Assembly: GCF_014203645.1 (NCBI RefSeq)
Contig: NZ_JACHJL010000008.1
Span: 186,001-250,000, forward strand
DNA from: Streptomyces zagrosensis
Lineage (GTDB): Bacteria; Actinomycetota; Actinomycetes; Streptomycetales; Streptomycetaceae
Direction: 5' to 3'
DNA length: 64,000 nt
In this document: piece after piece, positions 1-8,861 of the stretch
How positions within the stretch are numbered: position 1 is the first letter of the stretch
How the letters are laid out: each line of letters starts with the position of its first letter
The notes under the pieces: generated by a model
Told to the model about the DNA's origin: nothing
What the model saw: the letters and a program-made list of their open reading frames with translations, nothing else
Databases searched by the model: none
Program-made: the position numbers and the translations under genes

Positions 1-664
1 GCGTGATGACCACCGAGCGCGAGCCGCGCGCGAGCAGGGCCGTCGCCCATGCCGCCGGGTCGGCGTCCTCGCTGGCGGGGTGATCGGCCAGCAGGTAGCG
101 CGCCTCGTGCTCGTTGGCCACGAGTGGGTCGCAGGCCGCCAGTACATCGGATGGCAGCAGCGCGGGCGGCGAGGGGTTGAGCACCACGCGGGTGCCGGGG
201 CCCACAGCCCGTACCGTCGCCGCGACCGTTTCCAGCGGGATCTCCAACTGGAGCGAGACCACCGTGGCCGCGGCCAGCAGTGCCGAAGCCGCGTGGATGT
301 CGCCTGGGGTGAGCCGGGCGTTGGCGCCGGGCGAGACGACGATGCTGTTGTCACCCGAGGGGTCCACGGTGATCAGCGCCACCCCCGTGGGTGCCCCGCC
401 CACCAGTACGCCGACCGTATCGACGCCCGCCGCGCGCTGCGTATCGAGCAGCAGCCGGCCGTGCGCGTCGTCACCGATCCGCGCGAGGAGCGCCGTACGG
501 GCGCCAAGGCGCGCGGCGGCCACGGCCTGGTTGCCGCCCTTGCCGCCCGGATGGGTGACCAGGTCGGAGCCGAGCACCGTCTCGCCTGCCGCCGGTCGTC
601 GCTGTACGCCAATGACCAGGTCGGCGTTGGCCGACCCGACGACCAGCAGGTCATAGCCCTCCAT
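1..664 (-). CDS. rbsK: Ribokinase, 3' part lost at the window edge
   Basis: Would phosphorylate D-ribose to ribose-5-phosphate in the cytoplasm after uptake by the neighbouring transporter. Reading leftward from the ATG at 664, the protein starts MEGYDLLVVGSANADLV and continues through HPGGKGGNQA, the N-terminal sugar-binding segment typical of the PfkB/RbsK family (GS-N-D and GGKGxNQA). An AAAGGA ribosome site precedes the ATG by about 8 nt. About 221 codons are inside the window and the C-terminal ATP-binding/GAGD region is off the left edge. It follows the permease/binding-protein gene after 172 nt on the same strand, so it is probably the last or next-to-last gene of the ribose operon. 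Confident as ribokinase. Other PfkB sugar kinases are the only real alternative. Confidence 0.9.
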   Translation of the reverse strand, partial: MEGYDLLVVGSANADLVIGVQRRPAAGETVLGSDLVTHPGGKGGNQAVAAARLGARTALLARIGDDAHGRLLLDTQRAAGVDTVGVLVGGAPTGVALITVDPSGDNSIVVSPGANARLTPGDIHAASALLAAATVVSLQLEIPLETVAATVRAVGPGTRVVLNPSPPALLPSDVLAACDPLVANEHEARYLLADHPASEDADPAAWATALLARGSRSVVIT

Positions 665-836
665 GAAACACGTCCTTTCCGCCCGCACGGGCCCTCGCTG
701 TCGCCTCTTGTCGGGTCACCGAAGCTGCCAGCTCAATCTGTTGACCACCGCAGCTGTCACGTCAATCTGCCAGGTCACCACGCCTGCCGGCCCCCGGCCG
801 TGCCGCGCGCCGGTGGCCGCGGGCCCCTCGTATCGG

Positions 837-2801
837 TTACCGGGAGCCTGCGGCAACCACCTTCACCGGCACCTTGACCGTACGACGCGTCGGGTCGCCC
901 TTGGCGAGTTTGATCGCGTTACGCACCGCAAGCTTGCCGAGTTCCCGCGGCTGTTGGGCGATCGTCGCGGCGAGCGTGCCGTCCTGCACGGCCTTCAAGC
1001 CGTCCGGGGTGCCGTCGAAGCCGATGACCTTGACCGAGGTGCCCGCCTTGCTGCCCAGTGCCTTGGCTGCGCCGAGCGCCATCTCATCGTTTGCCGCGAA
1101 GACGCCGGTCACGTCCGGATGGGCCTGGAGCAAATTAGTGGTGACGTCCAGGCTCTTGGCGCGGTCGAAGTCCGCGGGCTGCTTGCCGACAACCGTGATG
1201 CCGGGGTACGCCGCGAGGCCATCGGCGAACCCTTTGCCGCGTTCCCGGGCGGCGGAGGTGCCTGCCGTGCCCTGGAGCACCAGGATGGTTCCCCGGCCGT
1301 CGAGTTGGCGGGCCAGTTCCTTGGCGGCGAGCCGACCGCCCGCGATGTTGTCGGAGACGACGAGCGTGCCGACGTCGGCGTTGTTGACACCCCGGTCGGC
1401 GGCGACCACCGGAATGCCGGACTTGTTGGCGCCCTTGACCGCGGGGCCGGCGGCGTCGGAGTCCACTGGGTTGACGATGATGGACCCCACCCCCTGACTG
1501 GTGAAGTTCTGCACCTGGTTGGCCTGCTGTGACGCGTCGTTTTGCGCATCGGTCACATTCAGGCGTACGCCCGCGGCCTCGGCCTCCTCCTGCGCGCCCT
1601 TTTTGAGCTCGACGAAGAAGGGGTTGTTCAGGGTCGAGAGGGAAAGGCCGACCTTCGTATCGGAGCCGGACGATCCCGAGCCGCGCAGCACGGCGCCCAG
1701 GACCACCGCCGCCACCACGACGGCGGCCACGCCGAGCCGCAGCGGCGCGCCGCTCCACCAGCGGTGGCCCACGCCCGGGGCACCCGATGCGGCGTTGGAC
1801 GCAGCGGGACCGGCACCCGCGCGGCGGCGCGCGGTGTCCAGGAGGACGGCCAGCGCGATGACCGCACCGATGACCACCTGCTGCCAAAACGAGGACACCT
1901 CAAGGAGGTTGAGCCCATTGCGGAGTGTGGCGAGGATCAGGGCGCCGATCAGCGTGCCGGACGCCTTGCCGACGCCGCCGGCGAGGCTGGCGCCCCCGAT
2001 GACGACGGCGGCGATGGCGTCGAGTTCGTAGCCGACGGCCGCCTGGGGCTGTGCGGAGGACAGCCGCGAGGCCAGCACGATGCCGGCGACCGCGGCGAAG
2101 GCGCCGGAGAGCGCGTAGACGACGAGCTTTTGCCGCCGCACCTGGATGCCGGAGAGTCGGGCCGCTTCCTCGTTGCCGCCGATCGCGTACATCACGCGGC
2201 CGACGTAGGTACGGTTCAGCACCCCGGCGGTGAGCAGGCCCATGACCAGCATCACGAGCACCGGAACCGGCAGCCAGCCGCCGAGGGTGTCGCCGAGCGA
2301 GGACACGGGGTCTGGCAGGTCGATCGGGCTGCCCTGCGATATCACCAGCGATAGGCCGCGGGCGATGGACAGCATCGCCAGGGTCGCGATGAACGGCGGC
2401 AGTTTGCCGAAGGCGATCAGTGCGCCGCTGGCCGCCCCGCAGGCGATGCCGGTGGCGACGGCGAGCAGCACGGCTAGCCACACCGGCAGTCCGTGCGAGG
2501 TCGCCGTCCAGGCCAGCACGGTCGCGCAGAGCGCGGCCACCGAGCCGACCGACAGGTCGATGCCGGCCGCGACGATGACGAAGGTGACGCCGAAGGCGAG
2601 GATCGCGGTGACGGCTGCCTGGACGCCGACGTTGAGCAGATTTTGGGTGGTGAGGAAGTCCGTGGAGAGCAGTGACATCGCGGCGACCAGCACCACAAGG
2701 GCGGTCAGTGCGCCGTTGTCGAGCAGGAGGCGGGCCACCGGCACCGCCCCGTGTGCCTCGGCTCCCCTGGCGTCGGGGTTCTTCACCGTGTTACTGGCCA
2801 C
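837..2801 (-). CDS. Ribose-type ABC permease fused to periplasmic-type binding protein (RbsC-RbsB fusion)
   Basis: One 654-residue polypeptide holds two normally separate subunits. Residues about 20-330 are an RbsC-like permease with multiple membrane segments and the family signature around VTFVIVAAGIDLSVGSVAAL. After a linker and one extra membrane segment (LGVAAVVVAAVVLGAVL) comes a full RbsB/LacI-fold sugar-binding domain (KVGLSLSTLNNPFFVELKKG ... VTGVFAANDEMALGAAKAL ... VKVIGFDGTPDG). This tethers the receptor to the outside of the membrane instead of using a free lipoprotein. The GTG start at 2801 is preferred: GGAGG lies about 6 nt upstream and the gene overlaps the ATPase stop by 11 nt, which implies translational coupling. 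A longer upstream reading would run far into the ATPase gene. Confident for family; the sugar (ribose rather than another pentose or autoinducer) is inferred from ribokinase. Confidence 0.9.
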   Translation of the reverse strand: MASNTVKNPDARGAEAHGAVPVARLLLDNGALTALVVLVAAMSLLSTDFLTTQNLLNVGVQAAVTAILAFGVTFVIVAAGIDLSVGSVAALCATVLAWTATSHGLPVWLAVLLAVATGIACGAASGALIAFGKLPPFIATLAMLSIARGLSLVISQGSPIDLPDPVSSLGDTLGGWLPVPVLVMLVMGLLTAGVLNRTYVGRVMYAIGGNEEAARLSGIQVRRQKLVVYALSGAFAAVAGIVLASRLSSAQPQAAVGYELDAIAAVVIGGASLAGGVGKASGTLIGALILATLRNGLNLLEVSSFWQQVVIGAVIALAVLLDTARRRAGAGPAASNAASGAPGVGHRWWSGAPLRLGVAAVVVAAVVLGAVLRGSGSSGSDTKVGLSLSTLNNPFFVELKKGAQEEAEAAGVRLNVTDAQNDASQQANQVQNFTSQGVGSIIVNPVDSDAAGPAVKGANKSGIPVVAADRGVNNADVGTLVVSDNIAGGRLAAKELARQLDGRGTILVLQGTAGTSAARERGKGFADGLAAYPGITVVGKQPADFDRAKSLDVTTNLLQAHPDVTGVFAANDEMALGAAKALGSKAGTSVKVIGFDGTPDGLKAVQDGTLAATIAQQPRELGKLAVRNAIKLAKGDPTRRTVKVPVKVVAAGSR

Positions 2802-4338
2802 CGGAGTCCTCCATGTGCGTGCCCTTCGCGACGTCGTCGCCCTTGACTGCCAGGGCCATGACGGCGTCCTGGGTCGCTTCTTGTGCGCTGAGCTCACCGG
2901 CGATTCGACCGTGGGCCATCACCAGCACCCGATCGCTCATGCCGAGCACTTCGGGCAGGTCGCTGGAGACCATCAAGACCGCGTGGCCCGATGCCGTGAG
3001 TTCGTTGATGAGGTGGTAGATCTCGACCTTGGCGCCCACGTCGATGCCACGCGTCGGTTCGTCGAGGATGAGCACCTTGCTGTCGGCCAGCAGCCACTTG
3101 CCGATGACGACCTTTTGTTGGTTGCCGCCGGACAGGGTGCGTACGTGTTGATCGAGACCGGCCATGCGGACCGCGAGCCGAGTGGCGATGCGGGCGGCGG
3201 CCTCGCGCTGGCCCGCCCGGTCCACGAGCCCGGCGCGCGTGGCGCGGCGCAGCGTGACCAGGCCGAGGTTCTCCTGCACCGAGGCATCGAGCAGCAGGCC
3301 CTGCGCCTTGCGGTCCTCCGGAACCAGGCCGATGCCCGCGGCCAACGCCGCGCCGACGTCGTGCCGGGGCAGCGGCTGGCCGAGCACCGTGACGGTGCCC
3401 GCGTCGTACGGGTCGGCGCCGAAGACGGCCCGCACCACCTCGGTACGGCCCGCGCCGACGAGCCCGGCCAAGCCCACCACCTCGCCCGCCCGTACCTCGA
3501 AGCCCACATCGTGGAAGCTGCCGTCGCGGGTCAGCCCCGCGACGCTGAGCAGCGGCTCACCGGCATCGACCGGTTCGCGCGGATACTGCTGCTCGATGCT
3601 GCGGCCCACCATCAGGCGCACCAACTCGTCCTGGTCGGTGCCGGCCGGGACCTGGGTGACGCTGCGGCCGTCGCGCAACACGGTGACCCGGTCTCCGATG
3701 GCGGCGATCTCCTCCAGGTGGTGGGTGATGAAGACGATGGCCACGCCGTCCTCGCGCAGCGCGCGAACGATCCGAAAGAGCCTGCCGACCTCGTCGGTGG
3801 TGAGGACCGCGGTGGGCTCGTCCATGATCAGCACCCGGGCGTTCAGGCTGAGCGCCTTGGCGATCTCCACCATCTGGCGGCGGGCGATGCCCAGGTCGCG
3901 TATCCGGGCACGCGGATCGACGGTGACGCCGACGCGCTCACAGAGCCGAGCCGCGTCCGTCTCCATGCGCCGCCGGTCGATGAGGCCGAAGCGGCGCGGC
4001 GGGCGGCCGAGGAAGATGTTCTCGGCGACGCTCAGTTCGGGCACCAGGTTGAACTCCTGGTAGATGGTGGCGATGCCGAGCCGTTCCGCGTCCTGCGCGC
4101 CTTTTAGCCGTACCGGCGTGCCGTCCACCACAATCCGTCCACTGTCGGGGCGGTGCGCGCCCGAGAGCATTTTGATCAGCGTGCTCTTGCCCGCCCCGTT
4201 CTCACCGAGCAGGACATGGACCTCACCCGCTCGCAGGTCGAAGTTGACGCTGTCGAGCGCCACCACGCCGGGGAACGTCTTGCGTACGCTCTCCATGCGC
4301 AGCACTTCGGGGCCGTCCGGCTCAGCCCGCGGCTCCAT
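2791..4338 (-). CDS. rbsA: Ribose-type ABC transporter ATP-binding protein, duplicated ATPase
   Basis: Powers import through the adjacent permease. The 515-residue protein has the two-domain RbsA/MglA architecture: domain 1 with Walker A GENGAGKST (about residues 45-53) and Walker B VLIMDEPTAV, domain 2 with GLVGAGRTE as a degenerate second Walker A, signature LSGGNQQK and Walker B VLILDEPTRG. The degenerate second P-loop is normal for this family. The ATG at 4338 has GGGAGA about 5 nt upstream. It is followed by the permease-receptor fusion with an 11-nt overlap and preceded, 261 nt upstream, by the LacI regulator on the same strand. Length and motifs are typical; confidence is high for a sugar importer ATPase. 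Confidence 0.93.
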   Translation of the reverse strand: MEPRAEPDGPEVLRMESVRKTFPGVVALDSVNFDLRAGEVHVLLGENGAGKSTLIKMLSGAHRPDSGRIVVDGTPVRLKGAQDAERLGIATIYQEFNLVPELSVAENIFLGRPPRRFGLIDRRRMETDAARLCERVGVTVDPRARIRDLGIARRQMVEIAKALSLNARVLIMDEPTAVLTTDEVGRLFRIVRALREDGVAIVFITHHLEEIAAIGDRVTVLRDGRSVTQVPAGTDQDELVRLMVGRSIEQQYPREPVDAGEPLLSVAGLTRDGSFHDVGFEVRAGEVVGLAGLVGAGRTEVVRAVFGADPYDAGTVTVLGQPLPRHDVGAALAAGIGLVPEDRKAQGLLLDASVQENLGLVTLRRATRAGLVDRAGQREAAARIATRLAVRMAGLDQHVRTLSGGNQQKVVIGKWLLADSKVLILDEPTRGIDVGAKVEIYHLINELTASGHAVLMVSSDLPEVLGMSDRVLVMAHGRIAGELSAQEATQDAVMALAVKGDDVAKGTHMEDSGGQ

Positions 4339-4354
4339 CGGGGTCTCCCTTCTT

Positions 4355-4505
4355 CGGGGTTGCTGGCGATTCTCGGCTGGCGATTCTTGGCTGGGCTGCC
4401 TGGCTCGGGGGCCTTGGTTGAGGGGCCTTGGCTCGGGGCCTTGGTTGGCGACCTGGCTTGTGGGCCTGGGGCTTGTGGGCCTTGGCTGGGGAGTGTCTGC
4501 CCTGG
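4355..4505. repeat. Low-complexity GGCTTGG/GGCTCGGGG repeat tract between lacI and rbsA
   Basis: The gap between the regulator stop and the ATPase start is filled with degenerate direct repeats: CTGGCGATTCTCGG is followed at once by CTGGCGATTCTTGG, then many GCTTGG, GGGGCCTTGG and GGGCTTGT units. No coding potential is convincing here. Such a strand-biased G+T tract may be a product of slippage; a regulatory function is not shown. Confidence 0.6.
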
Positions 4506-4599
4506 CGGCTCGTCCGGCTCGTCTGGTGCCGTGGGCTCGTGCGGCAGTTCCGCGCCGGCTCTCCCGCTCGCGCTCCCGCGCCCGCGCACGCCCCCCGGG

Positions 4600-5589
4600 T
4601 CACTCGCCACATGAGCGACGGACGACGAGGCGGGCGGCCAGCGTGACCGATTCGGCGGCGCGGCCGTCGATCAGGCCGACCAGGGCCCGTACGGCGGCGG
4701 CGCCGAGGTCCCCGGTCGGCTGGGCGATCGCGGTGACCGGTGGGTCGGTGTGCATGAACCACGGGATGTCGTCGAACGCGGCGAGCGCCACATCATCGGG
4801 CACCCGCAGCTTGCGGGCGCGGATCTCGTCCATCGCGCCAAGGGCCATCAGATTGTCGGCGGCGAAGATCACCGCGGGGGGCTCGTCCAGGTCGAGGAAG
4901 GCGGCGGTGGCGCGTCTGCCGCTGTCCGCCTGGAAATCGCCCCGCCCGATATACGCGGCGGGCAGCGGCAGCCCGAACTCGCGGAGCGCGGAGCGGAAGG
5001 CGTCCACGCGTTCGCGGCCGGTGGTGGTAGCCGCGGGGCCCGCGATGATGGCCAACCTGCGGTGCTCCAAGGCATGCAGGTGGGCGACCAACTCGCGGAC
5101 GGCGGCGCGGCCATCGGTGCGGACCACCGGCACGTCCACGTCCTTGATCCAGCGATCGACGAAGACCATCGGGGTGCCCGAGCGCGCCGCGTCCAGCATC
5201 AGCGGGGAGCCCCCGTCGGTGGGGCTGACGAGGAGACCGTCGATGCGCCGGTCGAGCAGCGTACGTACGTGGTGGTCCTGGAGGTCGGGCCGCTCGTCGG
5301 CATTGCCGATGATCACGCTGTAGCCGAGCGCACGCGCCTGGTCCTCAACGGAGCGGGCCAACTCGGTGAAGAACGGATTGAGCACATCACTGATGACCAG
5401 CCCCAGGGTGCGGGTCTGGTCGGTGCGTAGCGAACGGGCGACGGCGTTGGGCCGGTAACGCAGGGCGGCGACGGCGGTCAGCACCCTGTCGCGGGTGTCG
5501 GCGCGGACGGAGGGGTGGTCGTTCAACACTCGGGAGACCGTCGCCACCGATACTCCGGCCTGGCGCGCGACGTCCTTGATGCCCGCCAT
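4600..5589 (-). CDS. LacI-family transcriptional regulator, probable ribose repressor
   Basis: A 329-residue repressor. The N-terminus is a classic LacI helix-turn-helix (IKDVARQAGVSVATVSRVLN) with hinge helix NAVARSLRT, followed by a periplasmic-binding-protein fold sensor (TLGLVISDVLNPFFTELARS ... VIFAADNLMALGA ... VALAAFDDIPW). It probably represses the downstream transporter and is released by ribose or a phosphate of it. A GTG nine bases further upstream overlaps the GGAGG ribosome site, so the ATG at 5589 (8-nt spacing) is the better start. It is the promoter-proximal gene of the operon and a perfect palindrome lies 34 nt upstream, suggesting autoregulation. Family confident, effector inferred from context. 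Confidence 0.92.
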   Translation of the reverse strand: MAGIKDVARQAGVSVATVSRVLNDHPSVRADTRDRVLTAVAALRYRPNAVARSLRTDQTRTLGLVISDVLNPFFTELARSVEDQARALGYSVIIGNADERPDLQDHHVRTLLDRRIDGLLVSPTDGGSPLMLDAARSGTPMVFVDRWIKDVDVPVVRTDGRAAVRELVAHLHALEHRRLAIIAGPAATTTGRERVDAFRSALREFGLPLPAAYIGRGDFQADSGRRATAAFLDLDEPPAVIFAADNLMALGAMDEIRARKLRVPDDVALAAFDDIPWFMHTDPPVTAIAQPTGDLGAAAVRALVGLIDGRAAESVTLAARLVVRRSCGE

Positions 5590-5622
5590 GGATGCCACCT
5601 CCGTACGCGCTCCGCAGAGCTT

Positions 5623-5636
5623 TGTAATCGATTACA
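5623..5636. promoter_or_regulatory. Perfect palindrome, probable LacI-family operator
   Basis: TGTAATCGATTACA is a perfect 14-bp palindrome with the central CG characteristic of LacI-family operators. It sits 34 nt upstream of the regulator ATG, where it would overlap or flank the operon promoter, and it is AT-rich against a very GC-rich background. Confidence 0.7.
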
Positions 5637-5980
5637 TCGAGGGGAAACGATGACCGGCCTCAGCACAAGAGGAGGGGGCAACTCCGCAACCGGATCGTGA
5701 CCTTCCGGTCGTTCGGGTCGGCGTCGGTGGCTCGGGCGGCGCCGGGGCCGAGGCCCATCGCGCGCGCCGCGGACCAGCGCCGCCGCGAGCGAGTGTCGCG
5801 CCGCGGGCCCGTTCCGCGCCACGTACCGGCCCCGAGCCGCGACCCCGCGCCACCTCGCGAGCCTCCCGCCGCCCCGCCGCTTCTGGCCGGCCGCACCCCA
5901 TGTGACCTGGGAGGTTAGGCTATTAGGGCGGGGCGGCCCCGCCCCGTACCCCACCCGCCTCCCCCACCCGAGGAACCCGC
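5637..5980. other. Intergenic region without a convincing gene
   Basis: About 340 nt between the ribose operator and the small monooxygenase gene. Frames are open on both strands, but their products are Arg/Pro/Ala-rich with no recognisable domain and no ribosome site. It probably holds the two outward promoters. Nothing else is seen. Confidence 0.5.
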
Positions 5981-6313
5981 ATGATCTTCATCACCGTGAA
6001 ATTCACCGTCCGGCCCGAGCGCGCCGAAGACTGGCTCGACTTGGTCGCTGACTTCACCGAGGCCACCCGCAGCGAGCCAGGCAACCTGTTTTTCGAGTGG
6101 TCGCGCAGCGTGACCAACCCGCACCAGTTCGTTTTGGTCGAGGCGTTCCGCGACGGCGAGGCCGGCCGGGAGCACGTGGAGTCCGCGCACTTCAAGGCGG
6201 GCACGGACGCCATGTCCTACGCGGTCGCCGAGACCCCGCAGATCGTCTCCACCGAGATACCGGACATGGACGGCTGGGGACAGATGGGCGAGGTCTCGCC
6301 CCGTAACCCGTAA
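5981..6313 (+). CDS. Small antibiotic-biosynthesis-monooxygenase-fold (YgiN-like) protein
   Basis: 110 residues forming one dimeric ferredoxin-like ABM domain: MIFITVKFTVRPERAEDWLDL, then LFFEWSRSVTNPHQFVLVEAF and an HVESAHFKAG motif, all typical of putative quinol monooxygenase/YgiN proteins. Members oxidise quinol-like substrates or act as small stress proteins without a cofactor. GAGGAA lies 6 nt before the ATG. It stands alone, with a secreted hydrolase gene 105 nt downstream on the same strand. The fold assignment is good; the substrate is unknown. Confidence 0.85.
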   Translation: MIFITVKFTVRPERAEDWLDLVADFTEATRSEPGNLFFEWSRSVTNPHQFVLVEAFRDGEAGREHVESAHFKAGTDAMSYAVAETPQIVSTEIPDMDGWGQMGEVSPRNP

Positions 6314-6418
6314 TCCCCAACGACGCTCCCCCACGAGAGCGCGACCGCGCGGCACACGCAACCCCCCGCACGGCGCACCACGGGTGCGCGGCGGCATAGC
6401 CGGCCCGAGACTGAGTGC

Positions 6419-7522
6419 GTGATCTTCCCTCGCGCTCTGGTCCCGGTGTCCGTGCTCGCCCTGCTGGCGCTCACGTCGCCGGCGGCGTCCGCCGGAGCGG
6501 ATACCGGGGCGGCGGGGCCGCCACCCGCCCCGCGCCGCACGGTCTCCGCCTGGCTGCCGTACTGGCAACAGGACGGCGCCTACCGGGACGCGCTGGCCCA
6601 CGCCGACCAGCTGCACACGGTCAGCCCCTTTTGGTACGAGATGACCTCGACTCAGCGGATCACCGCGCATCCTGGCGCGGGCGAGCACCGCATCATCGAC
6701 GGGCTACACAGGGCCGGCATCAAGGTCGTCCCTACCGTCACCGAGGCCCCGAACGCCGCCGCCATGGCCGCGTTGCTCACCGATCCCAGCCGGCGCGCCG
6801 CCCATGCGGACACACTGCTGCGGCTCGCCGACAGCCGCCCGTACGACGGCCTTGACCTCGACTACGAGCGGATGAACCACTCCGCTGACCCGGCCGTGCT
6901 CCGTCGCGTACGCAACGGGTTCAGCGCGCTGGTCAGCGAGGTGTGCGCACGGCTGCACGCCCGCGGCAAGCAGTGCACCGTCGCGGTGTATCCCCGCACA
7001 CACGCCAGCGATACGGCTCCCGCTTACGACTATGCGCGGCTCGGCCGTGCCGTGGACCGCCTGCGGATCATGGGCTACAACCTGCACAACGCGCTCGGCC
7101 CGCCCGGCCCGCTGTCCTCACCCGCCTGGTACGACGCCATCCTGCGCTACGCCACATCGCGCGTCCCCGCTGACCGGATCGAGATGGGCATCCCGGCGTA
7201 CGGCTGGGACTACCGCGCCGGCGACCGCGCCCGTGCCACACATCGCACCACCCGTGAGGCGGAGGCCCTGCGCCGCCGCGTGGGCGCCCCGTACGCACTG
7301 GACGCCGCGTCGAAGACGCCGCACTTCACGTACGCCGACAACGGGCGCCGCCGCGAGGTCTGGTACCAGGACGCTCGCGGCATCGCCGCCCACCTCCCGG
7401 TGCTGCACCGGCACGGCGTAGTCAACACCGCCCTGTGGGCACTGGACTTCGAGGAGGCCGGGCTCTGGCCGACGCTGGAACGCGGCGCTCGCAGGGAAAT
7501 GCGCGCCAGGACAGGTCCATGA
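6419..7522 (+). CDS. Secreted GH18-type glycoside hydrolase
   Basis: 367 residues. An N-terminal Sec signal peptide (hydrophobic VSVLALLALTSPAASA) precedes a TIM-barrel of the chitinase/YaaH GH18 group. The catalytic signature DGLDLDYE lies at residues 143-150, with Glu150 as expected acid/base; WLPYWQQ, the IMGYNLH strand and the closing ALWALDFEE are also family-like. Likely cleaves N-acetylglucosamine-containing polymers such as chitin or peptidoglycan outside the cell. The GTG start at 6419 lacks a strong ribosome site but gives a well-formed signal peptide. No chitin-binding or LysM module is present. Substrate not determinable from sequence alone. Confidence 0.85.
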   Translation: MIFPRALVPVSVLALLALTSPAASAGADTGAAGPPPAPRRTVSAWLPYWQQDGAYRDALAHADQLHTVSPFWYEMTSTQRITAHPGAGEHRIIDGLHRAGIKVVPTVTEAPNAAAMAALLTDPSRRAAHADTLLRLADSRPYDGLDLDYERMNHSADPAVLRRVRNGFSALVSEVCARLHARGKQCTVAVYPRTHASDTAPAYDYARLGRAVDRLRIMGYNLHNALGPPGPLSSPAWYDAILRYATSRVPADRIEMGIPAYGWDYRAGDRARATHRTTREAEALRRRVGAPYALDAASKTPHFTYADNGRRREVWYQDARGIAAHLPVLHRHGVVNTALWALDFEEAGLWPTLERGARREMRARTGP

Positions 7523-7582
7523 GGCAGGCATGAGGCAGGCATCAGACAACCGTGAGGCCGGCATAAGGCAGACATAAGGCAG
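7517..7582. repeat. Degenerate ATGAGGCAGGC-type tandem repeat
   Basis: Immediately after the GH18 stop, four to five imperfect units of about 11 nt (ATGAGGCAGGC, CCGTGAGGCCGGC, ATAAGGCAGAC, ATAAGGCAGGG). It includes the last codons of the gene. Intergenic slippage repeat; no function evident. Confidence 0.6.
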
Positions 7583-7759
7583 GGCTGTTGGCGCAGCGGG
7601 TACACCGCCCACTCGCCTCGGTGGCGGTGACTCACCGGCGGGCGTGGGCGCCGGGCCCGGGGTGCTCGTTACGCTGCGTTCGTGACCAGCTCGGACGCCC
7701 TCGGCAAAGACGACCCCTTGGTGGGCCCCGCCACCCTTGGCCCAGCGGGGGTTTCGGTC

Positions 7760-8728
7760 ATGAGCCGACGCGGGCTGCTGCGCGGCGGTGCCCGGTCGGC
7801 GACCGCCATGGCGGTCGCAACCCTTACCGCGGCAGGGTGTTCGTCCAGCCCGGGGCCCATGCGACGGCTACGGCTGGCGACGGGCCCCGATGGTGGCCCG
7901 TACAACGCCTTCGGACGGGCGCTGGCCAAGGCAGTCGCCGCGAGCGGGCGCCGGCTCGATGTAGTGCCGGTGGCCACCGCCGCGAGTGCGGACAACCTAC
8001 GCCAACTCTCCGAAGGTGACGTGGAGTTGGCGATGACGATGGCGGACGCTGCGCAGGACGCGGTACGCGGCCGAGAGCCGTTCTCCGCGCCGGTGGCGAT
8101 GACCGCACTGGCCCGGGTGTACGTCAACTACACGCATCTGGTGGTCCCTGCGCACGGCCCGGTGCGCTCCGTCAGTGAGCTGGCGGGGCGCCGCGTCGCC
8201 ACGGGCGCGACCGGGTCCGGGCTGCGTGCGGTGGCCGAACGCGTGCTGTACGCCGCCGGGTTGAGCGGCGACCGTGCCGTACGCGAACTACGGCTCGGCC
8301 TCGCGGAGTCGGCCCGAGCGCTGCGTAATGGCGACGTGGACGCCCTGATGTGGTCGGGCGGTGTCCCCACACCGACGCTGACCGCGCTCGCCAAGACGCT
8401 GCCGCTGCGGTTGCTGCCGCTGGATGGCCAAGTCTCGGCGCTGCGCACGGCCTACGGCCCCGTCTACTCCGCGGTGACGCTGCCGCCCGGCGTGTACGGG
8501 CTGCGGGAGCCGGTGCGTACGGTCGGAGTCAGCAACTATCTGGCGGCCCGCGGCGATGTGTCCGAGCCGGCCGCGCGCGAGCTGCTTGAGGTCGTTTTCG
8601 GCCGCTGGCGCGAGCTGCTGCGGGAGGTGACGGCCGGCGCCCGCCTCGAACCCCGGTTCGCCGTCGCCACCGGGGCCGTGCCCCTCCACCCGGGAGCTGC
8701 CGACTACTACCGGTCGGTGTACGGCTGA
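7760..8728 (+). CDS. TAXI-family TRAP-type solute-binding lipoprotein
   Basis: 322 residues from the ATG at 7760. The N-terminus combines a twin-arginine signal (SRRGLLRGG) with a lipobox LTAAGC, so it should be exported folded and lipid-anchored. The mature part matches TAXI receptors: RLATGPDGGPYNAFGRALAK, an ASADNLRQLSEGDVELAM segment and GRRVATGATGSGLRAVAERV. These bind small organic acids (glutamate, 2-oxoglutarate and similar). A GTG at 7682 in frame would add 26 residues before the Tat motif; the ATG with GGGGG 8 nt upstream fits a normal signal length better. No TRAP membrane subunits are nearby. A two-component system lies 1.3 kb downstream, so a sensing role alongside the kinase is plausible but inferred. 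Confidence 0.85.
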   Translation: MSRRGLLRGGARSATAMAVATLTAAGCSSSPGPMRRLRLATGPDGGPYNAFGRALAKAVAASGRRLDVVPVATAASADNLRQLSEGDVELAMTMADAAQDAVRGREPFSAPVAMTALARVYVNYTHLVVPAHGPVRSVSELAGRRVATGATGSGLRAVAERVLYAAGLSGDRAVRELRLGLAESARALRNGDVDALMWSGGVPTPTLTALAKTLPLRLLPLDGQVSALRTAYGPVYSAVTLPPGVYGLREPVRTVGVSNYLAARGDVSEPAARELLEVVFGRWRELLREVTAGARLEPRFAVATGAVPLHPGAADYYRSVYG

Positions 8729-8861
8729 TCCTCGGCCGGCCCAGCCCGGCCAGCCAGCCCAGCCAGCCCAGCCAGTTCGAGCGATGCGAGACGAGGCGAA
8801 CCTCCCGCGCGTGCTTCCGTTCTGCGCTGTTCTGCGCTGCCCCGCGCTGCCCCGCGCTGCT

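Noticed and set aside
837..2897. Permease-receptor fusion starting at 2897
   Set aside because: The first 32 residues would lie within the end of the ATPase gene in another frame; GTG 2801 with GGAGG is better.
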